DNA of 64,000 nt from positions 8,060,001-8,124,000 of the forward strand of contig NZ_CP045096.1 of assembly GCF_009184865.1 (NCBI RefSeq), in the 5' to 3' direction. Origin of the DNA: Streptomyces phaeolivaceus (GTDB lineage Bacteria > Actinomycetota > Actinomycetes > Streptomycetales > Streptomycetaceae). Within the stretch, counting starts at the first letter, position 1. Every line of letters begins with the position of its first letter. Positions 44,307-54,272 of the stretch are shown here, in pieces. The notes under the pieces were generated by a model that did not search any database, was not told the origin of the DNA, and was given only the letters and a program-made list of their open reading frames with translations. The translations under genes and the position numbers were made by a program.

Positions 44307-44444
44307 TCAAATCTTTGTGTCGTCGAAGACGATCGCCCCGTTGCACAGCAGGTTCCAGCCCTGCTCGGGGTGGAAGGCGACGACGCGCGCGGCGTCGCGG
44401 TCGGAGCGGTCGGCCGAGGGGCACAGGGGCTGGTGTGAACACAT
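44307..44444 (-). pseudogene. N-terminal half of the interrupted DUF5999-type gene
   Basis: MCSHQPLCPSADRSDRDAAR then AFHPEQGWNLLCNGAIVFDD, breaking after DDT into insert sequence and stopping at TGA 44307. The ATG has GGAGG 7 bases upstream. Conserved Cys/His at the start (MCxHQPxCP) suggests a small metal-binding protein. The tail survives at 35678-35751 in the same orientation. Native length would be about 65 residues. Confidence 0.8.
44317..44329 (+). repeat. 13-bp direct repeat, right end of insertion
   Basis: gtgtcgtcgaaga, the partner of 35739-35751. In the uninterrupted gene it would occur once, encoding VFDDT on the minus strand. Confidence 0.85.
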
Positions 44445-44569
44445 GGCGCGCCTCCATGTTGTGGTGCGTCCTGGTGAGTCCGGCGGCGAGTCACCGCCTC
44501 GCACTACAGACGATGCCCGCGCCCGGAACTCATCGCCACACCGTTTCGGCAGACGTGACAGCACCCGGA

Positions 44570-44586
44570 CGTCCTGTGACAGGACG
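44570..44586. repeat. Perfect short palindrome
   Basis: cgtcctg-tga-caggacg, 7-bp arms, in the 288-bp gap between the interrupted gene and the secreted protein. It is a possible operator for the latter. The rest of the gap shows nothing else. Confidence 0.35.
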
Positions 44587-44663
44587 CGGACATAACCCTG
44601 GGCGCGCGGGTCGCACCCGGTAGTGAGGACGGCGGAACCGACGCGCCGACAAAGGGGTGATGA

Positions 44664-45170
<507 letters not shown>

Positions 45171-45212
45171 GCCGACCGCCGGGCGGGAGCCGGGCGGCGC
45201 CGGCCACGACAC

Positions 45213-45254
45213 GAAGGCGGCCCCGGTGGTGGGTGGTCCACCGGAGCCGCCTTC
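45213..45254. terminator. Bidirectional terminator between convergent genes
   Basis: Stem gaaggcggc / gccgccttc (9 bp), one mismatch, then ccggtgg / ccaccgg (7 bp) with a short loop. Confidence 0.85.
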
Positions 45255-45279
45255 CCCTGTGCCAGGCGCCAGGGCCTGG

Positions 45280-46101
45280 TTACTTCAGCAGGTGCACGCG
45301 CTGGGTCGTCAGGTCGTAGCGGGCGCCGACGATGGCCACCTCGCCGGCCTTCAGCTTGGCGGCCAGGTCGGTGTCGGCGGCGAGCTTGGAGCGGACCAGC
45401 CGGACATTGGCGTCGATGGTCGCCGCGACCCGGGCGTCACCGGTCACGCCGTGGTCGATGGCCGGAGCGATCTCGTCGGCGATGTACTGGATGCCGCTCG
45501 GCAGTTCCTCACTGCTCTCGTCCACCGCGACGGCCGCCTTCACCGCGCCGCAGGACTGGTGACCGAGCACCACGACCAGCGGGATGTCCAGTTCGAGGAC
45601 GCCGTACTTGACGCTGCCCAGCACCGACTGGTCCAGCACCTCGCCCGCGCTGCGCACGGTCATCAGATCGCCGATGCCCTGGTCGAAGACCAGCTCCGGG
45701 GCTACCCGGGAGTCGATGCAGCCGAGGATCAGGGCGAAGGGCTGCTGACCGGTCGTCGCGGCCTTGCGGGCCGCGGCGCCCTCGTTCGGGTGCTGCTGGT
45801 GGAGGGTCCGCCAGCGGCGGTTGCCCTTCGACAGCTCCTTCAGCGCCTCGTCCGCCGTGCTCGGCCGCGTGCGGGTGGCGGCGGAGGGCTTGGGCGTGGC
45901 GCGGGTGGAGCGGGACACGGTCTCGGCGTCGGCCGGGAAGGCGCCGACCGCGAGGCCGCCGCCGATGACGGCCGTACCGGCCAGCGCGGCGCGCAGGAGT
46001 GAGCGCCGGCCGCGCGGCTTCGCGTGGGATATCGAGGTGTCGACGTCGGCGGCGGTCGCCTCGGCGCCGTCACCTCTGAGGGGTGTCGCGTCAGAGTTCA
46101 C
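45280..46101 (-). CDS. Tat-exported beta-carbonic anhydrase
   Basis: 273 residues. Twin-arginine signal GRRSLLRAALAGTAVIGGGL (31-50), cleavage near ADAE. The beta-class zinc site is complete: C128-x-D130-x-R132 in LGCIDSRVAPE, then H181 and C184 in LGHQSCGA. Interconverts CO2 and bicarbonate outside the membrane; secreted beta-class enzymes are less usual than cytosolic ones. The upstream 145-bp gap has tandem repeats. Monocistronic. Confidence 0.92.
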   Translation of the reverse strand: MNSDATPLRGDGAEATAADVDTSISHAKPRGRRSLLRAALAGTAVIGGGLAVGAFPADAETVSRSTRATPKPSAATRTRPSTADEALKELSKGNRRWRTLHQQHPNEGAAARKAATTGQQPFALILGCIDSRVAPELVFDQGIGDLMTVRSAGEVLDQSVLGSVKYGVLELDIPLVVVLGHQSCGAVKAAVAVDESSEELPSGIQYIADEIAPAIDHGVTGDARVAATIDANVRLVRSKLAADTDLAAKLKAGEVAIVGARYDLTTQRVHLLK

Positions 46102-46246
46102 GGGCAGGAACGTATGTCCGGCCTAAACGTTCAAACGTTCAAGTTGCGCAATCATGGACGAGCGTTGATCAATCATGGCCGTCCCTTGAATGATTCTTGG
46201 CCACTTCTGGGAGGGTATTTGGACAGTCGGTCGCCTGCTGTTCGCT
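46102..46246 (-). promoter_or_regulatory. Repeat-rich upstream region of carbonic anhydrase
   Basis: AT-rich for this genome. It has aaacgttc in tandem (aaacgttcaaacgttcaag, around 46122-46141) and two copies of aatcatgg (around 46150 and 46172) with a related tgaatgattc. This is probably a regulatory region; no promoter consensus was identified. Confidence 0.35.
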
Positions 46247-47437
46247 TTACGGCGTGGGAGCGCTCTCCGTGCCCGTGTCCAGCCACGTCGTGAGCGCCCA
46301 CCACCAATGCAGCGTGGCCAGCGTCCCTGACGGGCCGTCGGTGAGCGAGGTGCCGGTGAGGTGGTGCAGCCGGCCGAGGCGGTAGCGGACGGTGTTGGGA
46401 TGGGTGAACAGGGCCGTCGCGGTCCGGTCGAGCCGCCGTCCGCTGTCGAGGAACGCCAGCGCGGTGAGCGCGAGTTGACGGTGGAAGTCGTCCGCCGGAT
46501 CGAGCCCGCCGAGATACCGTCCGCTGAGCGCCGTGCCCAGCACCGTGTGGTCCGCCATCGCGATCTCCCCGGCCAGATCGGTCAGTTCACGCACCCCGCG
46601 CAGCCCCCGCCGCCCGCCGATCTCCAACCCCCGTACGCACAGCCGGTACAGCGACCGCAGCCGCTCCGGTGTGGCGACCGGCGACGCGACCACGAGCGCC
46701 ACCCCTTCCCCGCCCCACTCGGCCAGCTCCTCCTGCCCCGGCAGCCGTGGACACAGCCCCACCGGGCGGCCGTCGACCACCCCGAAGACCCCGGGCAGCA
46801 CGGAGAGCCGGGCGGTGAGCGCGCGGGCGTGCGCCGGATCGCCGGGGTCCGCCACCAGGCAGTGGTACCGGCCGTGCGCCCGCAGCCCCTCCCGCGCCAG
46901 CTCCTCACGGGACGGTACGGGGCTGTCGTCGCCCTCGGTGAGCAGCCGCCGCAGCAGCCTCGCGCGGGCCTCGCCCGCCCCGCGCGGGGTGCCCGACTCG
47001 GCGGCCCGGTAGCCGTTGACGACATGCCGCTCCACGGCGTCGCCGTACTCCTTCAGCCGCAGTACGACGGTGAGCAGCGCCGCGTCGGAGACCCCGGCCG
47101 AGCGGCTGCGTTCGACGGTGATCTCCACGACCCGGGTGAGCGCGGCCTGCACCCCGCGCAGTACGGCGGTCATCGGGATGCCCTGGGCCGCGCGGTCGGC
47201 GCCCAGCAGCAGCGCGGCGGCGAAGTCGTGCTCCTCGACCCCGCCGAGCGTGGTGAGCCATGCCTCGGCGGCCCCGATCAGGGCGTTGACATGGGAGAGG
47301 GTCTCCGCCTCGCCGAGCCGGGCCAGTTCGGGGGAGCGGCTGCGGGCCGCGCGGACCAGTTCCTCGCAGACGTCCGTGTCGGCGGCCATGGCCCGCAGGA
47401 CGCCGGTGACCGGCTCGCGCTCGTGGACGACCGTCAT
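46247..47437 (-). CDS. PucR/CdaR-family transcriptional regulator
   Basis: 396 residues. The C-terminal PucR-type helix-turn-helix is clear: LALTALAFLDSGRRLDRTAT then FTHPNTVRYRLGRLHHLTGT. The N-terminal half is helical (ELVRAARSRSPELARLGEAE), the central part GGDEF-like-derived sensor. ATG with a GGGGAGAAG ribosome site. It lies 219 bp upstream of, and divergent from, the FAD dehydrogenase, so it is a candidate regulator of that gene. Confidence 0.85.
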   Translation of the reverse strand: MTVVHEREPVTGVLRAMAADTDVCEELVRAARSRSPELARLGEAETLSHVNALIGAAEAWLTTLGGVEEHDFAAALLLGADRAAQGIPMTAVLRGVQAALTRVVEITVERSRSAGVSDAALLTVVLRLKEYGDAVERHVVNGYRAAESGTPRGAGEARARLLRRLLTEGDDSPVPSREELAREGLRAHGRYHCLVADPGDPAHARALTARLSVLPGVFGVVDGRPVGLCPRLPGQEELAEWGGEGVALVVASPVATPERLRSLYRLCVRGLEIGGRRGLRGVRELTDLAGEIAMADHTVLGTALSGRYLGGLDPADDFHRQLALTALAFLDSGRRLDRTATALFTHPNTVRYRLGRLHHLTGTSLTDGPSGTLATLHWWWALTTWLDTGTESAPTP

Positions 47438-47655
47438 GGGCGCTTCTCCCCTTGCTCGCCCACCCGTTCCGTTCCGTCCCCGGCGCTGTCGCCGGGCCAC
47501 AACGAAGTGGTGGATGTGTTGATTCCCGGCCACTACCCCACGGTTGTGTCGACCTGGTTTCCTTGAGGGCTACCGACGGTAACAGTGCTGATGTCACAGG
47601 AACAGCCCCCGTCCCGCGCGTACTTCCCGTCCCTCCCCTCGGAAGGTCCACGCCC

Positions 47656-49452
47656 GTGTCCATCTCCATGGAGAACTCCGCCTCCCCGGACGGGGTCAGC
47701 CGTCGCCGGGTCCTGACCACGACCGGCGGAGTGCTCGCCGGTGCCGCCCTCGCCGCGCAGGCGGTCCCCGCCTTCGCCGCCACGTCGTACGACGCGGACG
47801 CGATCGTCGTCGGCCACGGTCTCGCCGGTCTTGTCGCCACCGCCGAACTCGCCGCGGCGGGCCGCAAGGTGCTGCTGCTCGACCAGGAACCGGAGGCGAG
47901 CCTCGGCGGCCAGGCCTTCTGGTCCTTCGGCGGACTGTTCTTCGCCAATTCCCCCGAACAGCGGCTGATGGGCATCAAGGACTCCAGGGACCTGGCCTGG
48001 CAGGACTGGCTGGGCACGGCCGGCTTCGACCGGGGCGTCAGCGACCCCTCCGGCCAGGACCACTGGGCATACAAGTGGGCCGAGGCGTATGTCGACTTCG
48101 CCTCGGAGGAGAAGCACGACTGGCTCGCGGGCCTCGGCATGCAGTGGTTCCCGATCGTCGGCTGGGCCGAGCGCGGCGGCGGCCTCGCCGACGGCCACGG
48201 CAACTCGGTGCCCCGCTTCCACGTCACCTGGGGCACCGGCCCGGCCGTGGTCGAGCCGTTCGAGAAGAAGGTGCGCGCCGCGGTCGAGGACGGGAAGGTG
48301 ACCTTCAAGTTCCGCCATCGCGTCGACGGCCTGGTGACCACCAACGGCACCGTCACCGGCGTCCAGGGCGCGATCCTGGAGCCGAGCAGCGTCTCACGCG
48401 GCAAGCCCAGCTCCCGTACCGTCGTCGGCTCCTTCGAACTGAAGGCCCCGGTGGTCGTCGTCACCTCCGGCGGCATCGGCGCCAACCACGACCTGGTCCG
48501 CGCCAACTGGCCCGCCCGTATGGGCGCCGCGCCCAAGACCATGATCACCGGCGTGCCCGCGCATGTGGACGGCCGGATGCTCGCCATCACAGAGAAGGCC
48601 GGCGGCCGGATCGTCAACCCCGACCGGATGTGGCACTACACCGAGGGCCTGCGCAACTACGACCCGATCTGGCCCGGCCACGGCATCCGCATCCTCCCCG
48701 GCCCGTCCTCCATGTGGTTCTCCGCCACCGGCAAGCGCTTCAACACCCCCGACATCCCGGGCTACGACACCCTCCACACCCTCAAGACGATCACCGACAC
48801 CGGGTACGACTACTCCTGGTTCGTGACCACGCAGAAGATCCTCGCCAAGGAGTTCGCGCTCTCCGGCTCCGAGCAGAACCCGGACCTCACCGAGAAGAAC
48901 ATCTGGATGCTCCTCTCGCGCATCTGGCAGACCCCGGAGCCGATCGAGAAGTTCAAGAAGAACGGCGTGGACTTCGTCGTCGCCTCGTCCCTGTCCGAAA
49001 TGGTCCGGGGCATGAACAAGCTGACGGGGAAGAACCTGATCGACCTCGCCGACCTGACCCGGCAGATCGAGGCCCGCGACCGCGAGATCGACAACGAGTA
49101 CACCAAGGACGTCCAGGTCATGGGCATCCGCAACGCCCTCAGGTACCCGGGCGACACGCTCAGTCGGACGGCCTCCGCCCACAAGATCATGGACACGAGC
49201 GCCCACCCGCTGATCGCCGTACGCCTCAACATCCTGACCCGCAAGACCCTCGGCGGCCTCCAGACCGACCTCTCCGGCCGTGTCCTGAACGCCTCCGGCA
49301 ACCCGGTCCCCGGTCTCTACGCGGCCGGTGAGGTGGCCGGCTTCGGCGGCGGCGGGATCCACGGCTACCGCTCCCTGGAGGGCACCTTCCTCGGCGGCTG
49401 TCTCTTCTCGGGCCGTCAGTCGGGCAAGGCGGCGGCGGAGGCCACGGGCTGA
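47656..49452 (+). CDS. Tat-exported FAD-dependent dehydrogenase (KstD/fumarate-reductase-like)
   Basis: 598 residues from a GTG with GGAAGG 9 bases upstream. Tat signal SRRRVLTTTGGVLAGAALAA. FAD Rossmann motif ADAIVVGHGLAGLVATAELA; C-terminal FAD region GLYAAGEVAGFGGGGIHGYR followed by LEGTFLGGCLFSGRQSGK. Similar to the FAD-binding dehydrogenase branch that includes 3-ketosteroid dehydrogenases and fumarate reductase flavoproteins; the substrate is unknown. The exported location suggests quinone- or periplasm-type electron transfer. The divergent PucR regulator is adjacent. Confidence 0.85.
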   Translation: MSISMENSASPDGVSRRRVLTTTGGVLAGAALAAQAVPAFAATSYDADAIVVGHGLAGLVATAELAAAGRKVLLLDQEPEASLGGQAFWSFGGLFFANSPEQRLMGIKDSRDLAWQDWLGTAGFDRGVSDPSGQDHWAYKWAEAYVDFASEEKHDWLAGLGMQWFPIVGWAERGGGLADGHGNSVPRFHVTWGTGPAVVEPFEKKVRAAVEDGKVTFKFRHRVDGLVTTNGTVTGVQGAILEPSSVSRGKPSSRTVVGSFELKAPVVVVTSGGIGANHDLVRANWPARMGAAPKTMITGVPAHVDGRMLAITEKAGGRIVNPDRMWHYTEGLRNYDPIWPGHGIRILPGPSSMWFSATGKRFNTPDIPGYDTLHTLKTITDTGYDYSWFVTTQKILAKEFALSGSEQNPDLTEKNIWMLLSRIWQTPEPIEKFKKNGVDFVVASSLSEMVRGMNKLTGKNLIDLADLTRQIEARDREIDNEYTKDVQVMGIRNALRYPGDTLSRTASAHKIMDTSAHPLIAVRLNILTRKTLGGLQTDLSGRVLNASGNPVPGLYAAGEVAGFGGGGIHGYRSLEGTFLGGCLFSGRQSGKAAAEATG

Positions 49453-49464
49453 CCCGACACCGAC

Positions 49465-49515
49465 CGCGCACCGGGGTGTGAGGGGGTGCCCGCACGCCCT
49501 CACACCCGGTGCGCG
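49465..49515. terminator. Long bidirectional terminator overlapping the sortase 3' end
   Basis: 19-bp stem with one bulged G (cgcgcaccgg-gtgtgaggg paired with its complement) and a 12-base loop. The right arm includes the last codons and stop of the sortase gene. Confidence 0.85.
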
Positions 49516-50195
49516 AAGACCACCAGGTTCTCCGTGTAGTCCATGACCTTGCGGTCGTAGGCGCCCGCACAGGTGATCAGCCGGACCTCGGGGCGGGACG
49601 CGTCGGCGTACACCCGCTCGTCGGGGAAGTCGTCCTTCTCGAACGTCTCCACGTCGTCGACCACGAAGGACACCCTGCCGCCGTCCGCCCGCGCGACCCG
49701 GAAGACGTCCCCCTCCTCCAGTTCGCTCAGCTCCGCGAAGACGGCCGGCGCGGTCGCCGTGTCGACATGCCCGGCGATGATCGAGGTGCCCCGCTCCCCG
49801 GGGGCGGCGCCCTCGGCGTGCCAGCCGACGAGGTTGGTGTCGTCGGCGGGCGGGGCGTCGAGCTGCCCGTTGCGGCCGACGGCGAGCGGAACGAAGGGGG
49901 CGCTCACCCCGATCCGCGGAATGAGCAGCCGGATCGGCCTGGCCCCGGGGTCCCGCCGCCGCTCCACCGGCCGTTCGGCGGGGGCGGCCTCCTCGGCGGG
50001 GGAGGAGGCGGGGGCGGCCTGCGGGGCGTGCCGGGCGTTCGGCGGACGCGAGGTGTCGGCCGAGGGGCCCTCGCCGCCGAACAGACTCACCGCCAGGATC
50101 ACCAGGACCACACCGCACAGCACGGTCAGATTCACCCGGGCACCGGAGCGGGGCGGCACCGGGGCGGTGCCGGGGGGAGAAGAGTGGGCTGCCAT
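49500..50195 (-). CDS. Class F sortase
   Basis: 231 residues. N-terminal membrane anchor NLTVLCGVVLVILAVSLFGG (22-41), Ala/Pro-rich linker, then the sortase fold (IRLLIPRIGVSAPFVPLAVG). Catalytic H143 (IIAGHVDT) and C209 (RLITCAG); R215 in AYDRKVMDYTENLVVF is the likely Arg. ATG with GAGGTGG about 6 bases upstream. The neighbour at 50453-50983 is a candidate substrate. Unlike the truncated sortase at the window start, the anchor is a plain transmembrane helix. Confidence 0.92.
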   Translation of the reverse strand: MAAHSSPPGTAPVPPRSGARVNLTVLCGVVLVILAVSLFGGEGPSADTSRPPNARHAPQAAPASSPAEEAAPAERPVERRRDPGARPIRLLIPRIGVSAPFVPLAVGRNGQLDAPPADDTNLVGWHAEGAAPGERGTSIIAGHVDTATAPAVFAELSELEEGDVFRVARADGGRVSFVVDDVETFEKDDFPDERVYADASRPEVRLITCAGAYDRKVMDYTENLVVFAHRV

Positions 50196-50267
50196 CGGAA
50201 CCACCTCACCAGGTACGGCAGCGGAACGGACGAATCGGTGGAGCGGAGCGGACGGATCGTTGGGTGC

Positions 50268-50330
50268 GTTGTCGGGTGCGGGTGCGTGGGGGCTGGTCGC
50301 GCAGTTCCCCGCGCCCCTTGGAAGAACTGG
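50268..50330 (-). repeat. Dispersed gggcgcgggg-type repeat, copy 5 (inverted)
   Basis: gtgcgtgggggctggtcgcg followed by cagttccccgcgcccc is the reverse complement of the copies at 8799 and 16822. It lies in the 257-bp gap between the sortase and the surface-protein gene. A gcccctt...aaggggc-like pairing may form a hairpin. Confidence 0.65.
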
Positions 50331-50452
50331 GGTGCGCCCGGGTTACCCAAGGGCGCGGCCGGCCCCCCACCGGGCCGCCACACGACACACGGTGTGACGG
50401 CCCGGTGCCTATCGGGCCGGCTATCGGGCCAGGTATCTCGCCCGGCACGGGC

Positions 50453-50983
50453 TCAGGCCACGCTTCCGGCGGTCTTCCTGCGGCGCAGGGCGTACATCCC
50501 GGTACCGGCCACCGCGAGGACGGCCATGCCGCCCGCCGTCACCGCGGGCGCGGCGAGCGCGCCGCCACCGGTGTGCACCCCGCCGCGCGGCTTGTCGTGG
50601 TCGCCCTTCCAGGCGCCCTCGTCGTTCTCGTCCTTCCAGGAACCCTTGTCGTGGTCGTCCTTCCACGACTCCTTGTCGCTCTCGCCCTTCCAGGGCTCCT
50701 GGGACTCCTTCGTGGACTCCTCCGCCTTGTCGTAGCCCCCGGCCTCGGGCTTGGCGGCCCGCTCGGAGTCCCACTCCTGCGCGTCGGTGAGCGCGGTCAG
50801 CGCTCCGCCACCCGTGTGAACCCCGCCACGCGGTCCGTCGTGGCTGCTGTCCTTGTCGTGCTCCTTGCTGTAGCCATTGTCCTTGTGCTCCCACTCGTCA
50901 CCGTCGGCGTACGCGCCGGGTGCGGTGACGCCGAGGACGGCGGTGGCCGCCGCGGTAACGAGCAGCATGCGGGCGATGCGCAT
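50453..50983 (-). CDS. Surface protein with repeated PRGGVHTGGGAL motif and C-terminal anchor
   Basis: 176 residues. Signal peptide 1-26 (MRIARMLLVTAAATAVLGVT, cleavage after AYA). The mature part is highly charged, with four 9-residue W-K repeats (PWKGESDKE, SWKDDHDKG, SWKDENDEG, AWKGDHDKP at 98-132). PRGGVHTGGGAL occurs at 51-62 and again at 132-143, the second copy directly before a hydrophobic span (144-166) and RRRK. The last arrangement resembles a sorting signal with HTG in place of LPxTG. Probably anchored by the sortase at 49500. ATG start; upstream frame rejected. Confidence 0.75.
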   Translation of the reverse strand: MRIARMLLVTAAATAVLGVTAPGAYADGDEWEHKDNGYSKEHDKDSSHDGPRGGVHTGGGALTALTDAQEWDSERAAKPEAGGYDKAEESTKESQEPWKGESDKESWKDDHDKGSWKDENDEGAWKGDHDKPRGGVHTGGGALAAPAVTAGGMAVLAVAGTGMYALRRRKTAGSVA

Positions 50984-51117
50984 CTGATGGTCCTTCCGCC
51001 GCAGCGCGGGCAGCTGGTGCTTCGTCAGCTGACGTGACCCGGCTCCGACGTGATCCACCGTCAGCCGGATCGCACTCCACCACCACTCAGGGCGCTCAGC
51101 CGGGTGAACCGGGGGCC

Positions 51118-52092
51118 CTAGTCCCCGAAGGCCTCCAGGATCCGTTCGGCCGCCCGTGTGGCCGTCAGCTCGCCGTCCCTGACCTGTTGTTCGAGGCCGG
51201 GCGCCAGGGAGCGGACACCGGGGTGGGTGCGGAGCCGGCCGAGGAGCTCGTCGCGGACCATGGACCAGGTCCAGTCGACCTGCTGGTCCCGGCGCTTGGC
51301 GGCGAGCCGGCCGGTGGAGTCGAGGAGGGTGCGGTGCTGTTCCAGGCGCTCCCAGACGGTGTCCAGACCGGTCGACTCACGGGCGCTGCAGCTCAGCACC
51401 GGCGGCGTCCAGGCCGTGTCCTTGCCGTGCATCAGCCGCAGGGCGCCCGCCAGCTCACGGGCCGCCGTACGGGCGTCGCGCTCGTGCGGGCCGTCCGCCT
51501 TGTTGACGGCGAGTACGTCGGCCAGCTCCAGGACGCCCTTCTTGATGCCCTGCAGCTGGTCGCCGGTACGGGCCAGCGTCAGCAGCAGAAAGGAGTCGAC
51601 CATGTTCGCCACGGCCGTCTCCGACTGGCCCACGCCGACCGTCTCCACCAGCACCACGTCGTAGCCGGCCGCCTCCATCACCACGATCGACTCACGGGTG
51701 GCCTTGGCGACGCCGCCGAGCGTCCCGGCCGTGGGGGAGGGCCGCACGAAGGCCGCCGGGTCGACGGCCAGCCGCTCCATGCGGGTCTTGTCGCCGAGGA
51801 TCGAGCCGCCCGTACGGCTCGACGACGGGTCCACGGCCAGCACCGCCACCCGGTATCCCAGCGAGGTCAGCATCGTGCCGAACGCGTCGATGAACGTCGA
51901 CTTGCCGACGCCCGGCACCCCGCTGACCCCGATCCGCCGCGCCCGGCCGCTGTGCGGCAGCAGCTCGGTCAGCAACTCCTGCGCCAGCGCCCGGTGTTGG
52001 GGCCGGGCGGACTCGACGAGGGTGATGGCGCGCGCGACGATCGCCCGCTTCCCGTCGAGCACCCCCTTCGCATAGGCGTCGACATCGATCAC
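51118..52092 (-). CDS. meaB: Methylmalonyl-CoA mutase-associated GTPase MeaB
   Basis: 324-residue G3E GTPase that loads and protects B12 on the mutase. P-loop [20 protein letters not shown], then [20 protein letters not shown] and [20 protein letters not shown], and base-specificity AVNKADG. GTG start overlaps the mutB stop by GTGA; the frame upstream is antisense or shadow and is rejected. Third gene of the mutA-mutB-meaB operon. Confidence 0.95.
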   Translation of the reverse strand: MIDVDAYAKGVLDGKRAIVARAITLVESARPQHRALAQELLTELLPHSGRARRIGVSGVPGVGKSTFIDAFGTMLTSLGYRVAVLAVDPSSSRTGGSILGDKTRMERLAVDPAAFVRPSPTAGTLGGVAKATRESIVVMEAAGYDVVLVETVGVGQSETAVANMVDSFLLLTLARTGDQLQGIKKGVLELADVLAVNKADGPHERDARTAARELAGALRLMHGKDTAWTPPVLSCSARESTGLDTVWERLEQHRTLLDSTGRLAAKRRDQQVDWTWSMVRDELLGRLRTHPGVRSLAPGLEQQVRDGELTATRAAERILEAFGD

Positions 52093-54272
52093 AGTTCGTG
52101 CCCGAGCTCGCCCGCCAGCCGCCGCACCAGGTCGTACGCCGCGTCCGGGATGACCGTCCCGGGCGGGAACACGGCCGCGGCGCCCATCTCCAGGAGGGTG
52201 GGCACGTCCTGCGGGGGGATCACCCCGCCGACCACGATCATGATGTCCTCGCGGCCCTCCTCGGCCAGCTGCTCCTTCAGCGCCGGTACGAGGGTGAGGT
52301 GCCCGGCGGCCAGCGAGGACACCCCGACGATGTGCACGTCCGCCTCGACGGCCTGCCGGGCCACCTCGGCGGGGGTCTGGAACAGCGGGCCGACGTCCAC
52401 GTCGAAGCCGAGGTCGGCGAAGGCGGTCGCGATCACCTTCTGGCCCCGGTCGTGTCCGTCCTGACCCATCTTGGCGACCAGGATGCGCGGCCGGCGGCCC
52501 TCGGCCTCGGCGAAGGAGTCCACCAGGCCGCGGGTGCGCTCCACGTTCGGGGACTCGCCTGCTTCGTTGCGGTACACGCCGGAGATCGTACGGATCTGGC
52601 TCGCATGCCGCCCGTACACCTTCTCCAGGGCGTCGGAGATCTCGCCGACGGTGGCCTTGGCGCGGGCCGCGTTCACGGCCAGCTCCAGCAGGTTGCCCTT
52701 GCCTCCGGCGGCCCGGGTGAGCGCGTCCAGCGAGTCCTGGCACGCCCGCTCGTCGCGTTCCGCGCGCAGCCGGCGCAGCTTCTCGATCTGCTGGGTGCGG
52801 ACGGACGAGTTGTCGACCTTCAGCACGTCGATCTGCTCGTCGGTCCCGACCCGGTACTTGTTGACGCCGATGACCGGCTGCCGCCCGGAGTCGATACGGG
52901 CCTGGGTGCGGGCCGCCGCCTCCTCCACGCGCAGCTTGGGGATGCCGGCGTCGATGGCCTGGGCCATGCCGCCCGCCGCCTCCACCTCCTGGATGTGCTG
53001 CCAGGCGCGGCGGGCGAGGTCGTACGTCAGCTTCTCGACGTAGGCGCTGCCGCCCCACGGGTCGATGGCGCGGGTGGTGCCGGACTCCTGCTGGATGAGG
53101 AGCTGGGTGTTGCGGGCGATGCGCGCGGAGAAGTCGGTGGGCAGCGCGAGGGCCTCGTCGAGGGCGTTGGTGTGCAGCGACTGGGTGTGGCCCTGGGTGG
53201 CCGCCATCGCCTCCACGCAGGTACGCGTGACGTTGTTGAAGACGTCCTGCGCGGTCAGGGACCAGCCCGAGGTCTGTGAATGGGTGCGCAGGGAGAGGGA
53301 CTTGGCGTTCTGCGGGTCGAACTGCCTGACCAGTTTGGCCCAGAGCAGCCGGGCCGCCCGCATCTTCGCGATCTCCATGAAGAAGTTCATGCCGATCGCC
53401 CAGAAGAACGACAGCCGGGGTGCGAACGCGTCCACGTCCATGCCCGCGTCCCGCCCCGCGCGGATGTACTCGACACCGTCCGCGAGCGTGTACGCCAGCT
53501 CCAGGTCGGCCGTCGCGCCCGCCTCCTGGATGTGGTAGCCGGAGATGGAGATGGAGTTGTAGCGGGGCATCCGCTGGGAGGTGAAGGCGAAGATGTCGGA
53601 GATGATCCGCATCGACGGCTTCGGCGGATAGATGTAGGTGTTGCGGACCATGAACTCCTTGAGGATGTCGTTCTGGATGGTCCCCGCGAGTTTCTCCGCC
53701 GGTACGCCCTGCTCCTCGGCCGCCACGATGTAGAGCGCGAGGACGGGCAGCACCGCGCCGTTCATCGTCATCGACACGGTCATCCTGTCCAGCGGGATGC
53801 CGTCGAAGAGCTGCCGCATGTCGAGGATCGAGTCGATCGCCACGCCCGCCATGCCGACGTCACCCGTGACGCGCGGGTGGTCGCTGTCGTAGCCGCGGTG
53901 GGTGGGCAGGTCGAAGGCGACGGACAGGCCCTTCTGACCGGCCGCCAGATTGCGCCGGTAGAAGGCGTTGGACTCCTCGGCCGTGGAGAAGCCCGCGTAC
54001 TGGCGGATCGTCCAGGGCTGGTTGACGTACATCGTCGGGTACGGGCCGCGCAGATACGGGGCCACGCCCGGGTAGGTGCCGAGGAAGTCCAGACCCTCCA
54101 GGTCCTGCCCGGTGTACAGCGGCTTGACCGGGATGCCCTCCGGGGTCTCCCACAGCAGATCGTCGCCGCCGGACGCCTTCTTGACCGCCGTGCGCCAGTC
54201 GTCGGCGCCGCCGTCGAGGGCCGGGGAGCCCAGCTCGATCCCGGAGAAGTCGGGGACGGAGGGGACGGTCAT
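52089..54272 (-). CDS. mutB: Methylmalonyl-CoA mutase large (catalytic) subunit
   Basis: 727 residues. TIM-barrel substrate domain ([60 protein letters not shown]) and C-terminal cobalamin domain with DxHxxG in [20 protein letters not shown]. Interconverts succinyl-CoA and (R)-methylmalonyl-CoA. ATG overlaps the mutA stop (ATGA). Length and motifs are complete. Confidence 0.97.
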   Translation of the reverse strand: MTVPSVPDFSGIELGSPALDGGADDWRTAVKKASGGDDLLWETPEGIPVKPLYTGQDLEGLDFLGTYPGVAPYLRGPYPTMYVNQPWTIRQYAGFSTAEESNAFYRRNLAAGQKGLSVAFDLPTHRGYDSDHPRVTGDVGMAGVAIDSILDMRQLFDGIPLDRMTVSMTMNGAVLPVLALYIVAAEEQGVPAEKLAGTIQNDILKEFMVRNTYIYPPKPSMRIISDIFAFTSQRMPRYNSISISGYHIQEAGATADLELAYTLADGVEYIRAGRDAGMDVDAFAPRLSFFWAIGMNFFMEIAKMRAARLLWAKLVRQFDPQNAKSLSLRTHSQTSGWSLTAQDVFNNVTRTCVEAMAATQGHTQSLHTNALDEALALPTDFSARIARNTQLLIQQESGTTRAIDPWGGSAYVEKLTYDLARRAWQHIQEVEAAGGMAQAIDAGIPKLRVEEAAARTQARIDSGRQPVIGVNKYRVGTDEQIDVLKVDNSSVRTQQIEKLRRLRAERDERACQDSLDALTRAAGGKGNLLELAVNAARAKATVGEISDALEKVYGRHASQIRTISGVYRNEAGESPNVERTRGLVDSFAEAEGRRPRILVAKMGQDGHDRGQKVIATAFADLGFDVDVGPLFQTPAEVARQAVEADVHIVGVSSLAAGHLTLVPALKEQLAEEGREDIMIVVGGVIPPQDVPTLLEMGAAAVFPPGTVIPDAAYDLVRRLAGELGHEL

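Larger units (their letters stand above)
35752..44316. mobile_element. 8.57-kb insertion splitting a small gene
   Basis: DNA between two halves of one minus-strand gene, flanked by a 13-bp direct repeat. The ends look weakly inverted: gaagattgggtcagg from the left against aaagatttgattaga from the right (reverse complement), about 14 matches in 22 bases. Contents: an IS630 element with intact ends, AlbA_2 and zinc-ribbon remnants, a lipoprotein, a very large trypsin-like protein and a chimeric transposase. No integrase or recombinase is present. It may be a composite built by successive insertions. Confidence 0.7.

Noticed and set aside
35739..44329. Integrative conjugative element or prophage
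   Set aside because: No integrase, excisionase, transfer or phage gene lies between the direct repeats, and the repeat is not in a tRNA gene.
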